Of a stretch of DNA of 64,000 nt, positions 1 to 8,355 are shown one piece after another (within the stretch, counting starts at the first letter, position 1; each line of letters opens with the position of its first letter). The DNA is from Fodinibacter sp038258215. GTDB lineage: Bacteria; Actinomycetota; Actinomycetes; Actinomycetales; Dermatophilaceae. The notes beneath the pieces are model-generated. The model searched no databases. It was not told where the DNA came from and saw only the letters and a list, made by a program, of their open reading frames with translations. The position numbers were made by a program, and so were the translations under genes. Location of the stretch: NCBI GenBank assembly GCA_038258215.1, contig JBBSQC010000013.1, forward strand, positions 1-64,000. Reading direction: 5' to 3'.

Positions 1-123
1 CCCCCGCGCCGGGGCTTGCCCCCCCCCCCCCCCCGCCGCCCGGCCGGCGGCCCCCCGGGGGGGGGGGGCGGGGGGGGGCCGCGCCCCCCCCCCCCCCCCC
101 CCCCCCGACTCGGGGTGCCGTGG
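1..123. other. G/C homopolymer stretch at the window edge
   Basis: Almost every base from 1 to about 110 is in long runs of C or G, quite unlike the balanced GC-rich sequence that follows. Open frames across it code only for Pro/Gly runs. In relatives a membrane protein gene and glnA1 lie near lipA and DUF4191, but nothing of that kind is visible here. I read it as a contig-end or low-quality assembly artefact rather than biology; a G/C-rich terminator cannot be excluded. Confidence 0.6.
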
Positions 124-849
124 TCACTTCCCGCGCGTCGCCTTGCGGTCGACGCGGGTGCGCATCGGGTCCATGCCCTTGGGGATCGGGGGGCGCAGGC
201 CGCCGAGGGAGTTCAGCCGCTTGTTGACCACGGAGGTCTCGGCCTTGCTCAGCACCGGCTTCATGCGGGTGAGCTTGCCGGAGATCTTCTTCACGGGCAC
301 CTGGCCCTCCGCGTCACCGATGGTCCACAGGTGGACCGGGACGCCCGGGGCGATGCGCGAGACCTTCCTCTCCTCCTGCTTGAGGAGCTTGGCCACCTTC
401 GAGGGAGGGCCCTCGCCGAGGAGCACGACACCCGGACGACCGAGCGCGCGGAACACCATGGCCGCCCCCACCATGTCGCTGGGCCGGGTGCCGCGCGCCC
501 CCTCGATCGCGACCGGCTCCTGGGCGGCATACCAACCCCGCCGACCCAACCCCTGCATGGCCGCACCCGAGGCGCCGGGCTGGCCCTCGAGGGCGCGGTA
601 CATCGCGGTGTTGCCACGCCGGTTCATGACGACGACGGCGGCCAGCACGGCGGCCGGGATGCCGAGGATGACGCAGTACCAGAGCCAGCCGCCGCCGATG
701 ATGGCCCCGATGCCGACGACGACCCCGAAGGTGACGGCGCCGGCCAGCAGCATCCACCAGCCGAGCTTGGGATCGAGAGCCTTGATCGCGCGGTAGGCCT
801 GGCGGATCTGGGCGATGCGGCCGGTCTTCTTCTCGGGCTGGTCGGACAC
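124..849 (-). CDS. DUF4191 family membrane protein
   Basis: A 241-residue integral membrane protein of unknown function. Two hydrophobic segments lie near residues 28-50 and 53-72 (WWMLLAGAVTFGVVVGIGAI and the stretch after WLWYC), followed by a soluble, Lys/Arg-rich C-terminal part. The start is GTG at 849 (VSDQPEKKTGR), with AGGAG about 10 nt upstream; the frame stays open further upstream, but that part is low-complexity. It lies 59 nt downstream of lipA on the same strand, and this lipB-lipA-DUF4191 order is conserved in actinobacteria (Rv2217-Rv2219 in M. tuberculosis). The order suggests cotranscription but gives no role. Confidence 0.85.
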   Translation of the reverse strand: MSDQPEKKTGRIAQIRQAYRAIKALDPKLGWWMLLAGAVTFGVVVGIGAIIGGGWLWYCVILGIPAAVLAAVVVMNRRGNTAMYRALEGQPGASGAAMQGLGRRGWYAAQEPVAIEGARGTRPSDMVGAAMVFRALGRPGVVLLGEGPPSKVAKLLKQEERKVSRIAPGVPVHLWTIGDAEGQVPVKKISGKLTRMKPVLSKAETSVVNKRLNSLGGLRPPIPKGMDPMRTRVDRKATRGK

Positions 850-908
850 GGGTGGCGGCTCTCCTGATCGGTGACGGTGACCCGCGGCGGCTCCGCGGGT
901 GTCACCGC

Positions 909-1934
909 TCAGGATACGGTGCGGGCGGCGCGAGCCACCAACGATGCCGCTTCCTGGCGTGCGGGGTCCGATGCGGCGTGGGCCAGGTGCGAGAGGTGCT
1001 CGGGGATGGGCCTTCCCCACTCGTGCATGGCGGTGGCCCACAGGCGACCGGCCCGGTAGGAGCTGCGCACCAGGGGACCGGCCATGACGCCCTTGAACCC
1101 GGTGTCGCGGGCCACGTCGGACCAGTGCACGAACTCCTCGGGCTTGACCCAGCGGTCGATCGGGTGGTGCATCGGGGAGGGACGGAGGTACTGGGTGATG
1201 GTGAGGATGTCGCAGCCCGCGTCGTGCAGGTCGTGGATGGCCGACTCGACCTCATGGCCCTCCTCACCCATGCCGAGGATGAGGTTGGACTTGGTGACCA
1301 GACCGGCGGCGCGCGCCATGCTCAGCACCCGCAGGCTCTTGTCGTAGGTGAACGCCGGCCGGATGCGCTTGAAGATGCGGGGCACGGTCTCGAGGTTGTG
1401 GGCGAAGACCTCGGGCCGGGCGTCGAAGACCTGGCTGACGAGCTCGGGCTTGGCGCCGAAGTCGGGCGGCAGGATCTCGACCCCGGTGGTGGGGTTGAGG
1501 GTGTGGATCGCCCGGATCGTGTCGGCGTAGAGGCCCGCGGCGCCGTCGGGCTGGTCGTCGCGGGCGACGCCCGTGACGGTGGAGTAGCGCAACCCCATCG
1601 CGGCAACAGACTCCGCGACCCGGCGGGGCTCGTCGAGGTCGAGGGCCTGGGGGCGGCCGGTGGCGATGTCGCAGAAGTCACAGCGCCTCGTGCAGGTGTC
1701 GCCGCCGATGAGGAAGGTCGCCTCGCGGTCCTCCCAGCACTCGAAGATGTTGGGGCAGGCGGCCTCCTGGCACACGGTGTGCAGCCCCTGGCCCTTGACC
1801 ATCGAGTGGATCGCGGTGAACTCCGGACCCATCTTCGCGGTCGTGCGGATCCACTCGGGCTTGCGCTCGATCGGGGTCGCGGCGTTGCGCGCCTCGACCC
1901 GCAGCATGCGGCGTCCCTCTGGTGCGACAGTCAC
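909..1934 (-). CDS. lipA: Lipoyl synthase
   Basis: A 341-residue radical-SAM enzyme that inserts two sulfurs into octanoyl groups on lipoyl domains. The auxiliary cluster motif is CQEAACPNIFEC (C-x4-C-x5-C), the radical-SAM cluster motif is CTRRCDFC (C-x3-C-x2-C), and the C-terminal RSSY motif is present as VRSSYRAG. The GTG at 1934 is chosen as start because TAGGGT (1947-1942, minus) lies exactly 7 nt before it, suggesting a leaderless transcript of its own although lipB is only 73 nt upstream. Its substrates, the SucB and GcvH type lipoyl domains, are represented nearby by sucB at 9.3-11.1 kb. Confidence 0.97.
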   Translation of the reverse strand: MTVAPEGRRMLRVEARNAATPIERKPEWIRTTAKMGPEFTAIHSMVKGQGLHTVCQEAACPNIFECWEDREATFLIGGDTCTRRCDFCDIATGRPQALDLDEPRRVAESVAAMGLRYSTVTGVARDDQPDGAAGLYADTIRAIHTLNPTTGVEILPPDFGAKPELVSQVFDARPEVFAHNLETVPRIFKRIRPAFTYDKSLRVLSMARAAGLVTKSNLILGMGEEGHEVESAIHDLHDAGCDILTITQYLRPSPMHHPIDRWVKPEEFVHWSDVARDTGFKGVMAGPLVRSSYRAGRLWATAMHEWGRPIPEHLSHLAHAASDPARQEAASLVARAARTVS

Positions 1935-2007
1935 GTGAGTCACCCTACGCCGCGCCCGTGACACGGCCCGAATCGTGGCGCCGGGGGTTGGACGGGGTGG
2001 CCGCGCG

Positions 2008-2640
2008 TCACCCGAGGACGTCGGTGAGGTGCTTCTCGGCGTAGGGCAGCACGTCCTGCACCCCGACGACCCCGCCCGTCTCGAGGGTGAGGGAGGAGAC
2101 CCCGGCGTCGGGGATCCCACAGGGGATGATCGCGTCGGCCCAGGAGAGGTCGGCGTCGCAGTTGAGGGCGAAGCCGTGCATCGTGACCCGCCTGCTGACG
2201 CGCACCCCGATGGCGCCGAGCTTCCGGTCGGGGCCTCGGTCGTCGGCGAGCACCCAGACGCCGCTGCGCCCCTCGACGCGCACCGTCTCGACGTCGAAGT
2301 CGCGACACACGCGCATCATCACGTCCTCAAGCCTCCGCACGTGAGCCACGACGTCGATGGGCACCTCGGTCAGCCGGCAGATCGGGTAGCCGACGAGCTG
2401 CCCGGGCCCGTGCCAGGTGATCTTGCCGCCGCGGTCCACGTCGATCACCGGTGTGCCGTCGGTGGGTCGTTCGTGGTCGGCGGTGCGCTTGCCTGCGGTG
2501 TAGACCGCGTCGTGCTCGAGCAGCAGGGTGGTGTCGGGCAGCCGTCCGTCGACCACCTGCGCGTGCATGTCGCGCTGCACCTGCCACCCGGCGAGGTAGT
2601 CGACGAGGTCCGGCGCGAAGCCGAGGTGCACGAACTCCAT
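2008..2640 (-). CDS. lipB: Octanoyl-[ACP]:protein N-octanoyltransferase
   Basis: A 210-residue LipB that moves octanoate from acyl carrier protein to lipoyl domains, the step before LipA. Family motifs are present: LLLEHDAVYTAGKRT, the GGKITWHGPGQLVGYPI block, the catalytic lysine in RKLGAIGV and the catalytic cysteine in IIPCGI. The ATG at 2640 starts MEFVHLGF and is preceded at 6 nt by TACGGT (2652-2647), so the message is probably leaderless. It is divergent from the MMPL gene with only 23 nt between the two start codons. Confidence 0.96.
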   Translation of the reverse strand: MEFVHLGFAPDLVDYLAGWQVQRDMHAQVVDGRLPDTTLLLEHDAVYTAGKRTADHERPTDGTPVIDVDRGGKITWHGPGQLVGYPICRLTEVPIDVVAHVRRLEDVMMRVCRDFDVETVRVEGRSGVWVLADDRGPDRKLGAIGVRVSRRVTMHGFALNCDADLSWADAIIPCGIPDAGVSSLTLETGGVVGVQDVLPYAEKHLTDVLG

Positions 2641-2663
2641 GACCCCACCGTAGCCTTCTGCCC
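2641..2663. promoter_or_regulatory. Overlapping divergent leaderless promoters of lipB and the MMPL gene
   Basis: Only 23 nt separate the ATG of lipB (2640, minus) from the ATG at 2664 (plus). Each direction has a TANNNT hexamer at leaderless spacing: TACGGT (2652-2647) with 6 nt to the lipB ATG, and TAGCCT (2651-2656) with 7 nt to the other. The hexamers overlap by two bases, so any -35 contact would have to lie inside the opposite gene. This is seen in the sequence; promoter function is inferred. Confidence 0.6.
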
Positions 2664-4970
2664 ATGAGTGAGCAGCCGGGCGGCGGCCAGGAACCATCGA
2701 CGGAGCACGGGTCCAGCGAGAGCCGCTCGGCCACCCGGTCCAGCGACGCCCGCCGCCCGCGCCGGGTGCTCATCGGGGCGGTCCTGGTGATCCTGGCGTG
2801 GCTGGTCGTCGGCGGCCTCGGGGGCGCCGCCCAGGGGAAGCTCTCCGGAGTGCAGTCCAACGACAACGCGACGTTCCTGCCCAAGAACGCCGAGTCCACT
2901 CTGGTCAGCCAGGCCGTGGAGCAGTTCAGCGACAGCACGGAGCTGCCCTACCTCGTCGTGGTCGAGCGCTCGGACAGTGGCCCGCTGACCTCCACGGACC
3001 GCGCGACGGTGGCGGACTTCGCGGAGTCGCTCCCGCCCCTCGCGCTGCCCGCTCTCGGCTCCGGAAAGACCCTGGGGGACTACCTCGTCAGCGACCAGGA
3101 GCCGGTGGCGATCCCGTCCGAGGACGGCCGGGCGCTGCTGGTCTCCGTGCCGCTCGACGGCGCGAGCGGCACCGAGGCGTCGGGGGACACCACGGCCCTG
3201 GCCGAGGGAGCCGTCGCCATCCGTGCCGAGGTCGAGGCGTCACTCGGGCCGGCCGGCCTGGAGGGCTGGGTCGGTGGTCCGGGCGGGCTCATCGCCGACT
3301 TCGCCGAGGCGTTCGCCGGCATCGACGGCATCCTCCTCGGTGTCGCGCTCGTCGTCGTGCTCGTCATCCTGCTCATCGTCTACCGCAGCCCCATCCTTCC
3401 GGTGGCGGTGCTGCTCAGTGCCGTCTTCGGGCTCTCGGCCGCCTCGCTCGTCGTCTACCAGCTCGCGAAGAACGACGTCATCACCCTGTCGGGGCAGTCC
3501 CAGGGCATCCTGTTCATCCTCGTCGTGGGTGCGGCCACCGACTACGCCCTGCTCCTGGTGAGCCGGTTCCGCGAGGCGCTGCACGACGAGGCGAGCTCGT
3601 GGGTCGCGCTGCGCACGGCGTGGCGGGCCGCGGTGGAGCCGATCGGAGCGTCGGCCGCGACCGTCATCCTCGGTCTGCTCTGCCTCCTTCTCGCCGAGCT
3701 CCAGAGCACCGCCGGGCTCGGACCGGTCGGCGCCCTGGGCATCGCGGGCGCCTTCCTGGCCGCCTTGACCTTCCTCCCCGCGGTGCTCGTGCTCTTCGGT
3801 CGCAAGGCCTTCTGGCCCTTCGCGCCGCAGATCGACCACGTCCACGCCGAGGACGCCGTCGGCTCGAAGAAGATCTGGGGTCGGGTGGCCGGCATGGTCG
3901 GAGCCAACCCCCGGCGCACCTGGGGCATCACGCTCATCGCCCTGCTCGCCGCTGCCGCCTTCGCCCCGACCTTCCAGGCCGGGGGCGCCTCGATCGAGGA
4001 GACCTTCCTCACCGACGTGGACTCGATCACGGCCCAGAAAGTCATCGAGCAGCACTTCGCCGCGGGGGCCGCCAACCCCCTGCAGGTCGTGCTGCCCGAG
4101 GGCGACGCCGACGCGGCCCTCGAGGTCGTCACCGGCGACCCCGGCATCGAGAGCGCCTACATCGGTCTCGTGCCGCCGCAGCCCGGGCAGCCGGACGTGC
4201 CGCCGAAGGTCGTCGACGGTGACGTGCTGATCCAGGCGACGACCACCGGCGCGGCGGACAGCGAGGAGGGCGAGGACACCGTGCGACGGCTCCGCAGCGA
4301 CCTGGACCGGGTGAGCCCCGACGCGCTGGTGGGCGGCAACGCCGCCATCAACCTGGACGCCCTCGACGCCAGCGGACGCGATCTGCGGGTCATCGTGCCG
4401 ACGATCCTGCTCGTGATCTTCGTCGTGCTGGCCCTCCTGCTCCGCTCCCTCGTGGCGCCCCTGGTGCTCGTCTTCGGCAACGTCGTCTCGTTCGCGGCGA
4501 CGATCGGCATCTCCGCGCTGGTCTTCGACCACGTCCTCGGGTTCAACGGCGGCGACCCGGCCATCCCGCTGTACGGGTTCGTCTTCCTCGTGGCCCTCGG
4601 CATCGACTACTCGATCTTCCTCATGACGCGGGTGCGGGAGGAGTCGATGGTGCGGGGCACCAGGCCCGGTGTGCTCGTCGGGCTCGCCGTCACCGGTGGG
4701 GTGATCACCAGTGCGGGCATCGTGCTCGCGGCGACCTTCTCGGCGCTGGCCGTGCTGCCCATCACCTTCCTGGTGCAGATCGCCTTCATCGTCGGTTTCG
4801 GGGTGCTCCTGGACACCTTCGTTGTGCGCTCCCTCCTCGTGCCGGCCATCGCCTACGACATCGGGCCCAGGGTGTGGTGGCCGGCCCGACTGGTCGCCGA
4901 CGGCGGCACGTCGGGGCCGGGACGGCACGCGGCGGGGCCCCACCCCCCGGCCGAGGGGCCCGGAGCATGA
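2664..4970 (+). CDS. MMPL family transporter
   Basis: A 768-residue RND-type export protein of the MMPL family, which uses the proton gradient to move lipids or hydrophobic compounds across the membrane; the substrate cannot be read from sequence. A basic cytoplasmic N-terminus is followed by TM1 (about residues 34-55), an extracytoplasmic loop holding FLPKNAEST, five TM helices (about 215-380), a second first-helix/loop unit (about 420-570) and a last five-helix block that includes the ALGIDYSIFLMTRVREE segment typical of the family. It overlaps the next gene by ATGA at 4967-4970, so the two are translationally coupled. A leaderless start is likely. Confidence 0.93.
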   Translation: MSEQPGGGQEPSTEHGSSESRSATRSSDARRPRRVLIGAVLVILAWLVVGGLGGAAQGKLSGVQSNDNATFLPKNAESTLVSQAVEQFSDSTELPYLVVVERSDSGPLTSTDRATVADFAESLPPLALPALGSGKTLGDYLVSDQEPVAIPSEDGRALLVSVPLDGASGTEASGDTTALAEGAVAIRAEVEASLGPAGLEGWVGGPGGLIADFAEAFAGIDGILLGVALVVVLVILLIVYRSPILPVAVLLSAVFGLSAASLVVYQLAKNDVITLSGQSQGILFILVVGAATDYALLLVSRFREALHDEASSWVALRTAWRAAVEPIGASAATVILGLLCLLLAELQSTAGLGPVGALGIAGAFLAALTFLPAVLVLFGRKAFWPFAPQIDHVHAEDAVGSKKIWGRVAGMVGANPRRTWGITLIALLAAAAFAPTFQAGGASIEETFLTDVDSITAQKVIEQHFAAGAANPLQVVLPEGDADAALEVVTGDPGIESAYIGLVPPQPGQPDVPPKVVDGDVLIQATTTGAADSEEGEDTVRRLRSDLDRVSPDALVGGNAAINLDALDASGRDLRVIVPTILLVIFVVLALLLRSLVAPLVLVFGNVVSFAATIGISALVFDHVLGFNGGDPAIPLYGFVFLVALGIDYSIFLMTRVREESMVRGTRPGVLVGLAVTGGVITSAGIVLAATFSALAVLPITFLVQIAFIVGFGVLLDTFVVRSLLVPAIAYDIGPRVWWPARLVADGGTSGPGRHAAGPHPPAEGPGA

Positions 4971-5998
4971 CGCGGGTCGCGCTCGCCGGGTTCGGGTCGG
5001 CAGGCCGGGGCATCCACACGCCGCTCCTCCTCGCCGCCGGCTGCGAGGTGGTCGCGGTCTCGACCTCCGACCCCGGCCGCGCTGACGCGGTCCGCGCCGA
5101 CCTGCCGGGCGCCCTCGTCGTGCCCCGGCTCGCCGAGCTGCTCGAGGTGCGCGACGTCGACCTCGTCGTGCTCGCGACGCCCAGTGGTGCGCACGCGGCG
5201 CAGGTGCGCGCGGTCGTGGACGCCGGCATCCCGTGTCTGGTCGACAAGCCGCTGGCCGTCGACGCGCCCAGCGGGGCGGACGTGGTGCGGCACGCCGAGG
5301 CCCGTGGTGTGCCGCTGACGGTGTTCCAGAACCGGCGCTACGACAGCGAGCACGCCACAGTCGCCGAGGTCGTGGCCAACGGTCTCGTCGGTGAGCCCTT
5401 CCGCTTCGAGATGCGCTGGGAGAGATGGCGGCCGGTGCCCAAGGACCGCTGGCGCGAGAACGCCGACCCGGCCGACGGCGGCGGCATCCTGCTCGACCTG
5501 CACAGCCATCTCGTCGATGCCGCGGTGCAGCTCTTCGGCCCGATCGAGAGCGTGTTCGCGACGGTGACGGCGCACACCACCCCCGCCGAGGACGACGCCT
5601 TCCTCGTCGTCCGACACACCGGGGGAGTGGTCTCCCACCTCGGCGCGACCTCGGTGTCCGGCGCACCCGGACCGAGGGTGCGGCTGCTCGGCAGCGCCGC
5701 GGCCTACGTCCTCGCCGACTTCGAGGGTGAGACCCACCCCTGGACCGGTCAGCGTGACGGCGGCGCCGAGCACTGCGGGTGGCTCTACCGCGGGGAGGAG
5801 CGCGAGCCGGTCATCCGGGCGAGGAGCGAGCAGGCCGACCTCTACCGCTCGGTGGCGGCGGCGCTGGCGAGCGCGGACCCGCAGGCGGGCATGCCGGTGG
5901 ACCCGTGGGATGCCGTGCACACCCTGGCCGTCATCGACGCCGCCCGGGTCTCGGCGGATCAGGAGCGCGTCGTCGCGGTGGACACCCCCCGCCCCTGA
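4967..5998 (+). CDS. Gfo/Idh/MocA family oxidoreductase
   Basis: A 343-residue NAD(P)-dependent oxidoreductase acting on a sugar- or polyol-like substrate that cannot be specified. The N-terminal Rossmann motif is GFGSAGRGIHTPLL, the (E/D)KP motif is VDKPLAVD (the usual catalytic Lys), and the C-terminal alpha/beta domain contains GGILLDLHSHLVDAA. The ATG at 4967 overlaps the stop of the MMPL gene (ATGA). The frame extends further upstream, but only inside that gene. The stop codon lies 7 nt before the convergent peptidase gene. Confidence 0.92.
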   Translation: MTRVALAGFGSAGRGIHTPLLLAAGCEVVAVSTSDPGRADAVRADLPGALVVPRLAELLEVRDVDLVVLATPSGAHAAQVRAVVDAGIPCLVDKPLAVDAPSGADVVRHAEARGVPLTVFQNRRYDSEHATVAEVVANGLVGEPFRFEMRWERWRPVPKDRWRENADPADGGGILLDLHSHLVDAAVQLFGPIESVFATVTAHTTPAEDDAFLVVRHTGGVVSHLGATSVSGAPGPRVRLLGSAAAYVLADFEGETHPWTGQRDGGAEHCGWLYRGEEREPVIRARSEQADLYRSVAAALASADPQAGMPVDPWDAVHTLAVIDAARVSADQERVVAVDTPRP

Positions 5999-6004
5999 GA
6001 GCGG

Positions 6005-6739
6005 TCAGGGGGTGGGCAGGAGGCGCGGCTCGATGCGCTCCTCGCTCACCGCGTCGCCCTCCCGCGTGACGATGAACGCCGCCTTGCCGTAGGCCTCGGT
6101 GACGGCCTCGACGAGGTCGGTGCCTCGGTAGACCAGCCCCACCCCGTCGTCGGTGCAGTGCGTCTCCGGCAGCGTCCCCTCGGCGACGAGGGCCTGCACG
6201 GTGGGCCGACGCGTCTCCTCCGAGTCATAGTGCACGCCGTTGCCGTAAGGCAGCAGGCCGAGACCGTTGGTGACCGCCCGCAGGTCCGGTCCGAAGGAGT
6301 CGGTGGACCCGCCGACGTACCAGCAGATCGAACCGGCGGAGACACCCGAGAGCACCACGCCGGCCTCCCATGCCGCGCGCATCGCGGGCCGCAGGTCGTG
6401 GACGTCCCAGACCGCGAGCAGGTTGGCGACCGACCCACCGTTGACCCACACGACGTCCTGGCCCAGGAGGTGTTCCGGCACGTCGTCGAGGTTGGGCATC
6501 GGGAAGAGGTCCAGGCAGGTGACGTCGAAACCGGCGACCCTTCCCGCCTCGAGGGCCGCGTAGCTCATCTGTCGCGGGTCGCCGGATGCCGTGCCCACGA
6601 ACGTGACCCGGGGGCGCCGGCCGTGTGCTCCGGACAGCTCGACGGCGTGGTGCACGAGCGCGTTGAACTCGAGCTGGGTGCGGCGGCCGTAGCGGTAGCC
6701 GCCGGAGGTGGCGAGGATCGTGGGTGCGTCTGCTGGCAT
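6005..6739 (-). CDS. Peptidase E-like (S51 family) protein
   Basis: A 244-residue cytoplasmic serine peptidase of the S51 family (dipeptidase E type, acting on N-terminal aspartyl dipeptides in characterised members). The nucleophile elbow is GVSAGSICWYVGGS, and VWVNGGSVANL and NGVHYDSEETRR match the conserved glycine-rich and histidine regions. The ATG at 6739 (MPADAPTIL) is preferred to the GTG at 6748 because TAGGGT (6752-6747) sits 7 nt before it. Substrate specificity is not shown by the sequence. Confidence 0.88.
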   Translation of the reverse strand: MPADAPTILATSGGYRYGRRTQLEFNALVHHAVELSGAHGRRPRVTFVGTASGDPRQMSYAALEAGRVAGFDVTCLDLFPMPNLDDVPEHLLGQDVVWVNGGSVANLLAVWDVHDLRPAMRAAWEAGVVLSGVSAGSICWYVGGSTDSFGPDLRAVTNGLGLLPYGNGVHYDSEETRRPTVQALVAEGTLPETHCTDDGVGLVYRGTDLVEAVTEAYGKAAFIVTREGDAVSEERIEPRLLPTP

Positions 6740-6849
6740 GTGCGACACCCTAGGGCGGGTGCGGGCGAGGCCGGACGGGCCACGCCAACCCGGACCGGCC
6801 CTGTGGATAACTTCGGAGGTCGATCGCGCCGCTGCGTCAGGCTGGGCCC

Positions 6850-8352
6850 ATGCAGACCCGACCCGCTCGCTCCGGTGAGCTCGCCCCGGTGGTCCCCGGT
6901 TTCGAGCTCGGCGAGTGCATCGGGCGTGGTGCCACCAGCGAGGTGTGGGCGGGAGCCAGCGAGGCGGACGGGCGGCGGGTGGCCGTCAAGGTCGTCCACG
7001 CCGACCGGGCCGAGCTGGATGCCGCCGCACGCGAGGCGTCGTTGTCCGCGGTCGCGGCCTCCGCGCACGTCGTGCGGGTCGAGGCCTGCCTGCCGCTCGA
7101 GGACGGTCGGGTGGCCCTGGTCATGCCGTTCCTGCAGGGTGGGTCACTCGGTGCGCTGGTCGGGGCCCGTGGCCACCTCGAGCCCGGTGAGGTCGTCACC
7201 GTGCTCGCCCCGGTGGCGTCGGCTCTGGCGCGGCTGCACGGCGTCGGAGTGGTCCATGGTGACGTGTCGCCCGGGAACGTGCTGCTCGACGTCGACGGCC
7301 GACCACACCTCGCGGACCTCGGGCTCGGTCACGTCGTCGGCGAGGTGTCCCCCGGGGTCTGGGGCTCCGACGGGTTCGTCGCACCCGAGGTGGTCCTCGG
7401 TGGGGAGGCCACCCCGGCTGCCGATGTCTACTCCCTGGGGGCGCTGGGGTGGCTGTGCCTCACCGGGGCGGTGCCGGGTGCCCCGGGGCTGCGGCCCTCG
7501 CTCGTCGAGGTGTCGCTCGCCGCGCCGTCGCCGGCCCTCACCGCGCTCATCGGCGCCCTCGACCTGGCCATCGGGCCAGAGGCCACCGAGCGCCCCGACG
7601 CCGACGCCCTGGCCTGGGCGCTGTTCGAGGCGGCCACCCCCGCCCCCATCCACCTCGTTCGCGGTGGGGACGAGGTCAGCGCCATCACCCACCGGCTGCG
7701 GACCGCCGCCGGGGAAGGGCGCGATGCCGTCGAGCCCGGAGGCGACCCGCGGACGAGGGTTCGGTGGCGACCTCGCCGGCTCGGCCGCGGCGCCGTGCTT
7801 CTCGCGTCGTTGGCCGGATTGCTGCTCGCAGCCATGGCGGTGGTGGTGTCGGGTCCCGGATCGGGGGTGGCAGGCGGGCAGCCGACCCCTCCAATGGCCG
7901 GCTCTTCAGCGGACCCGGTCGCAGACGCCCCCGAGGTTCATTCGGATGACCCGAGACTCGCCGCCGACGCGCCCGTCGTGCGCCCCCGGGACCTCCTCAC
8001 CGCACTGGCGGGCCAACGGGCGGCGGCGTGGCGCGCGGGCTCGCCCGCCCTGCTGCGTGGGGTCGATGTGCCGGGGTCGACCTCCTGGGCCAGGGACGTC
8101 GCGGCGGTCACCGAGCTGGAGCGGTCCGGCATCCGCTACGACGACCTGGTGCACACGGTCGCCCGGGTGAGCACCGAGTCGGCCACCGCCGAGCGTGCGG
8201 TGCTCCGGGCCCGCATCGACACCTCCGAGTACGTCGTCTCGAGCCGCAGCACGAGCACGCCGCGGCCGGCGAGCACCGGTGCAGCAGTGCTCGTCGACCT
8301 CGTGAGGACCCAGGACGGGTGGCGGATCAGCGACATCCGGGACGCGGGGTGA
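6850..8352 (+). CDS. Membrane-anchored serine/threonine protein kinase
   Basis: A 500-residue Hanks-type kinase. Residues about 15-265 are the kinase domain: glycine loop IGRGATSEVW, ATP lysine in VAVKVV, catalytic loop HGDVSPGNVLL (HGD replaces HRD, but Asp and Asn are kept), metal-binding Asp in DLG rather than DFG, and the APEV motif. A basic linker leads to one TM helix at about 317-338 (AVLLASLAGLLLAAMAVVVSG). The roughly 160-residue C-terminal part would be outside and looks like no known sensor. HGD means it is a non-RD kinase. It is monocistronic; its start follows TCAGGCT rather than a clean TANNNT. Confidence 0.88.
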   Translation: MQTRPARSGELAPVVPGFELGECIGRGATSEVWAGASEADGRRVAVKVVHADRAELDAAAREASLSAVAASAHVVRVEACLPLEDGRVALVMPFLQGGSLGALVGARGHLEPGEVVTVLAPVASALARLHGVGVVHGDVSPGNVLLDVDGRPHLADLGLGHVVGEVSPGVWGSDGFVAPEVVLGGEATPAADVYSLGALGWLCLTGAVPGAPGLRPSLVEVSLAAPSPALTALIGALDLAIGPEATERPDADALAWALFEAATPAPIHLVRGGDEVSAITHRLRTAAGEGRDAVEPGGDPRTRVRWRPRRLGRGAVLLASLAGLLLAAMAVVVSGPGSGVAGGQPTPPMAGSSADPVADAPEVHSDDPRLAADAPVVRPRDLLTALAGQRAAAWRAGSPALLRGVDVPGSTSWARDVAAVTELERSGIRYDDLVHTVARVSTESATAERAVLRARIDTSEYVVSSRSTSTPRPASTGAAVLVDLVRTQDGWRISDIRDAG

Positions 8353-8355
8353 GCG

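Noticed and set aside
3240..5666. An 808-codon open frame antisense to the MMPL and oxidoreductase genes
   Set aside because: It lies over two well-supported genes, is made of Arg/Gly/Asp-rich filler and has no family motif; long shadow frames are expected at this GC content.
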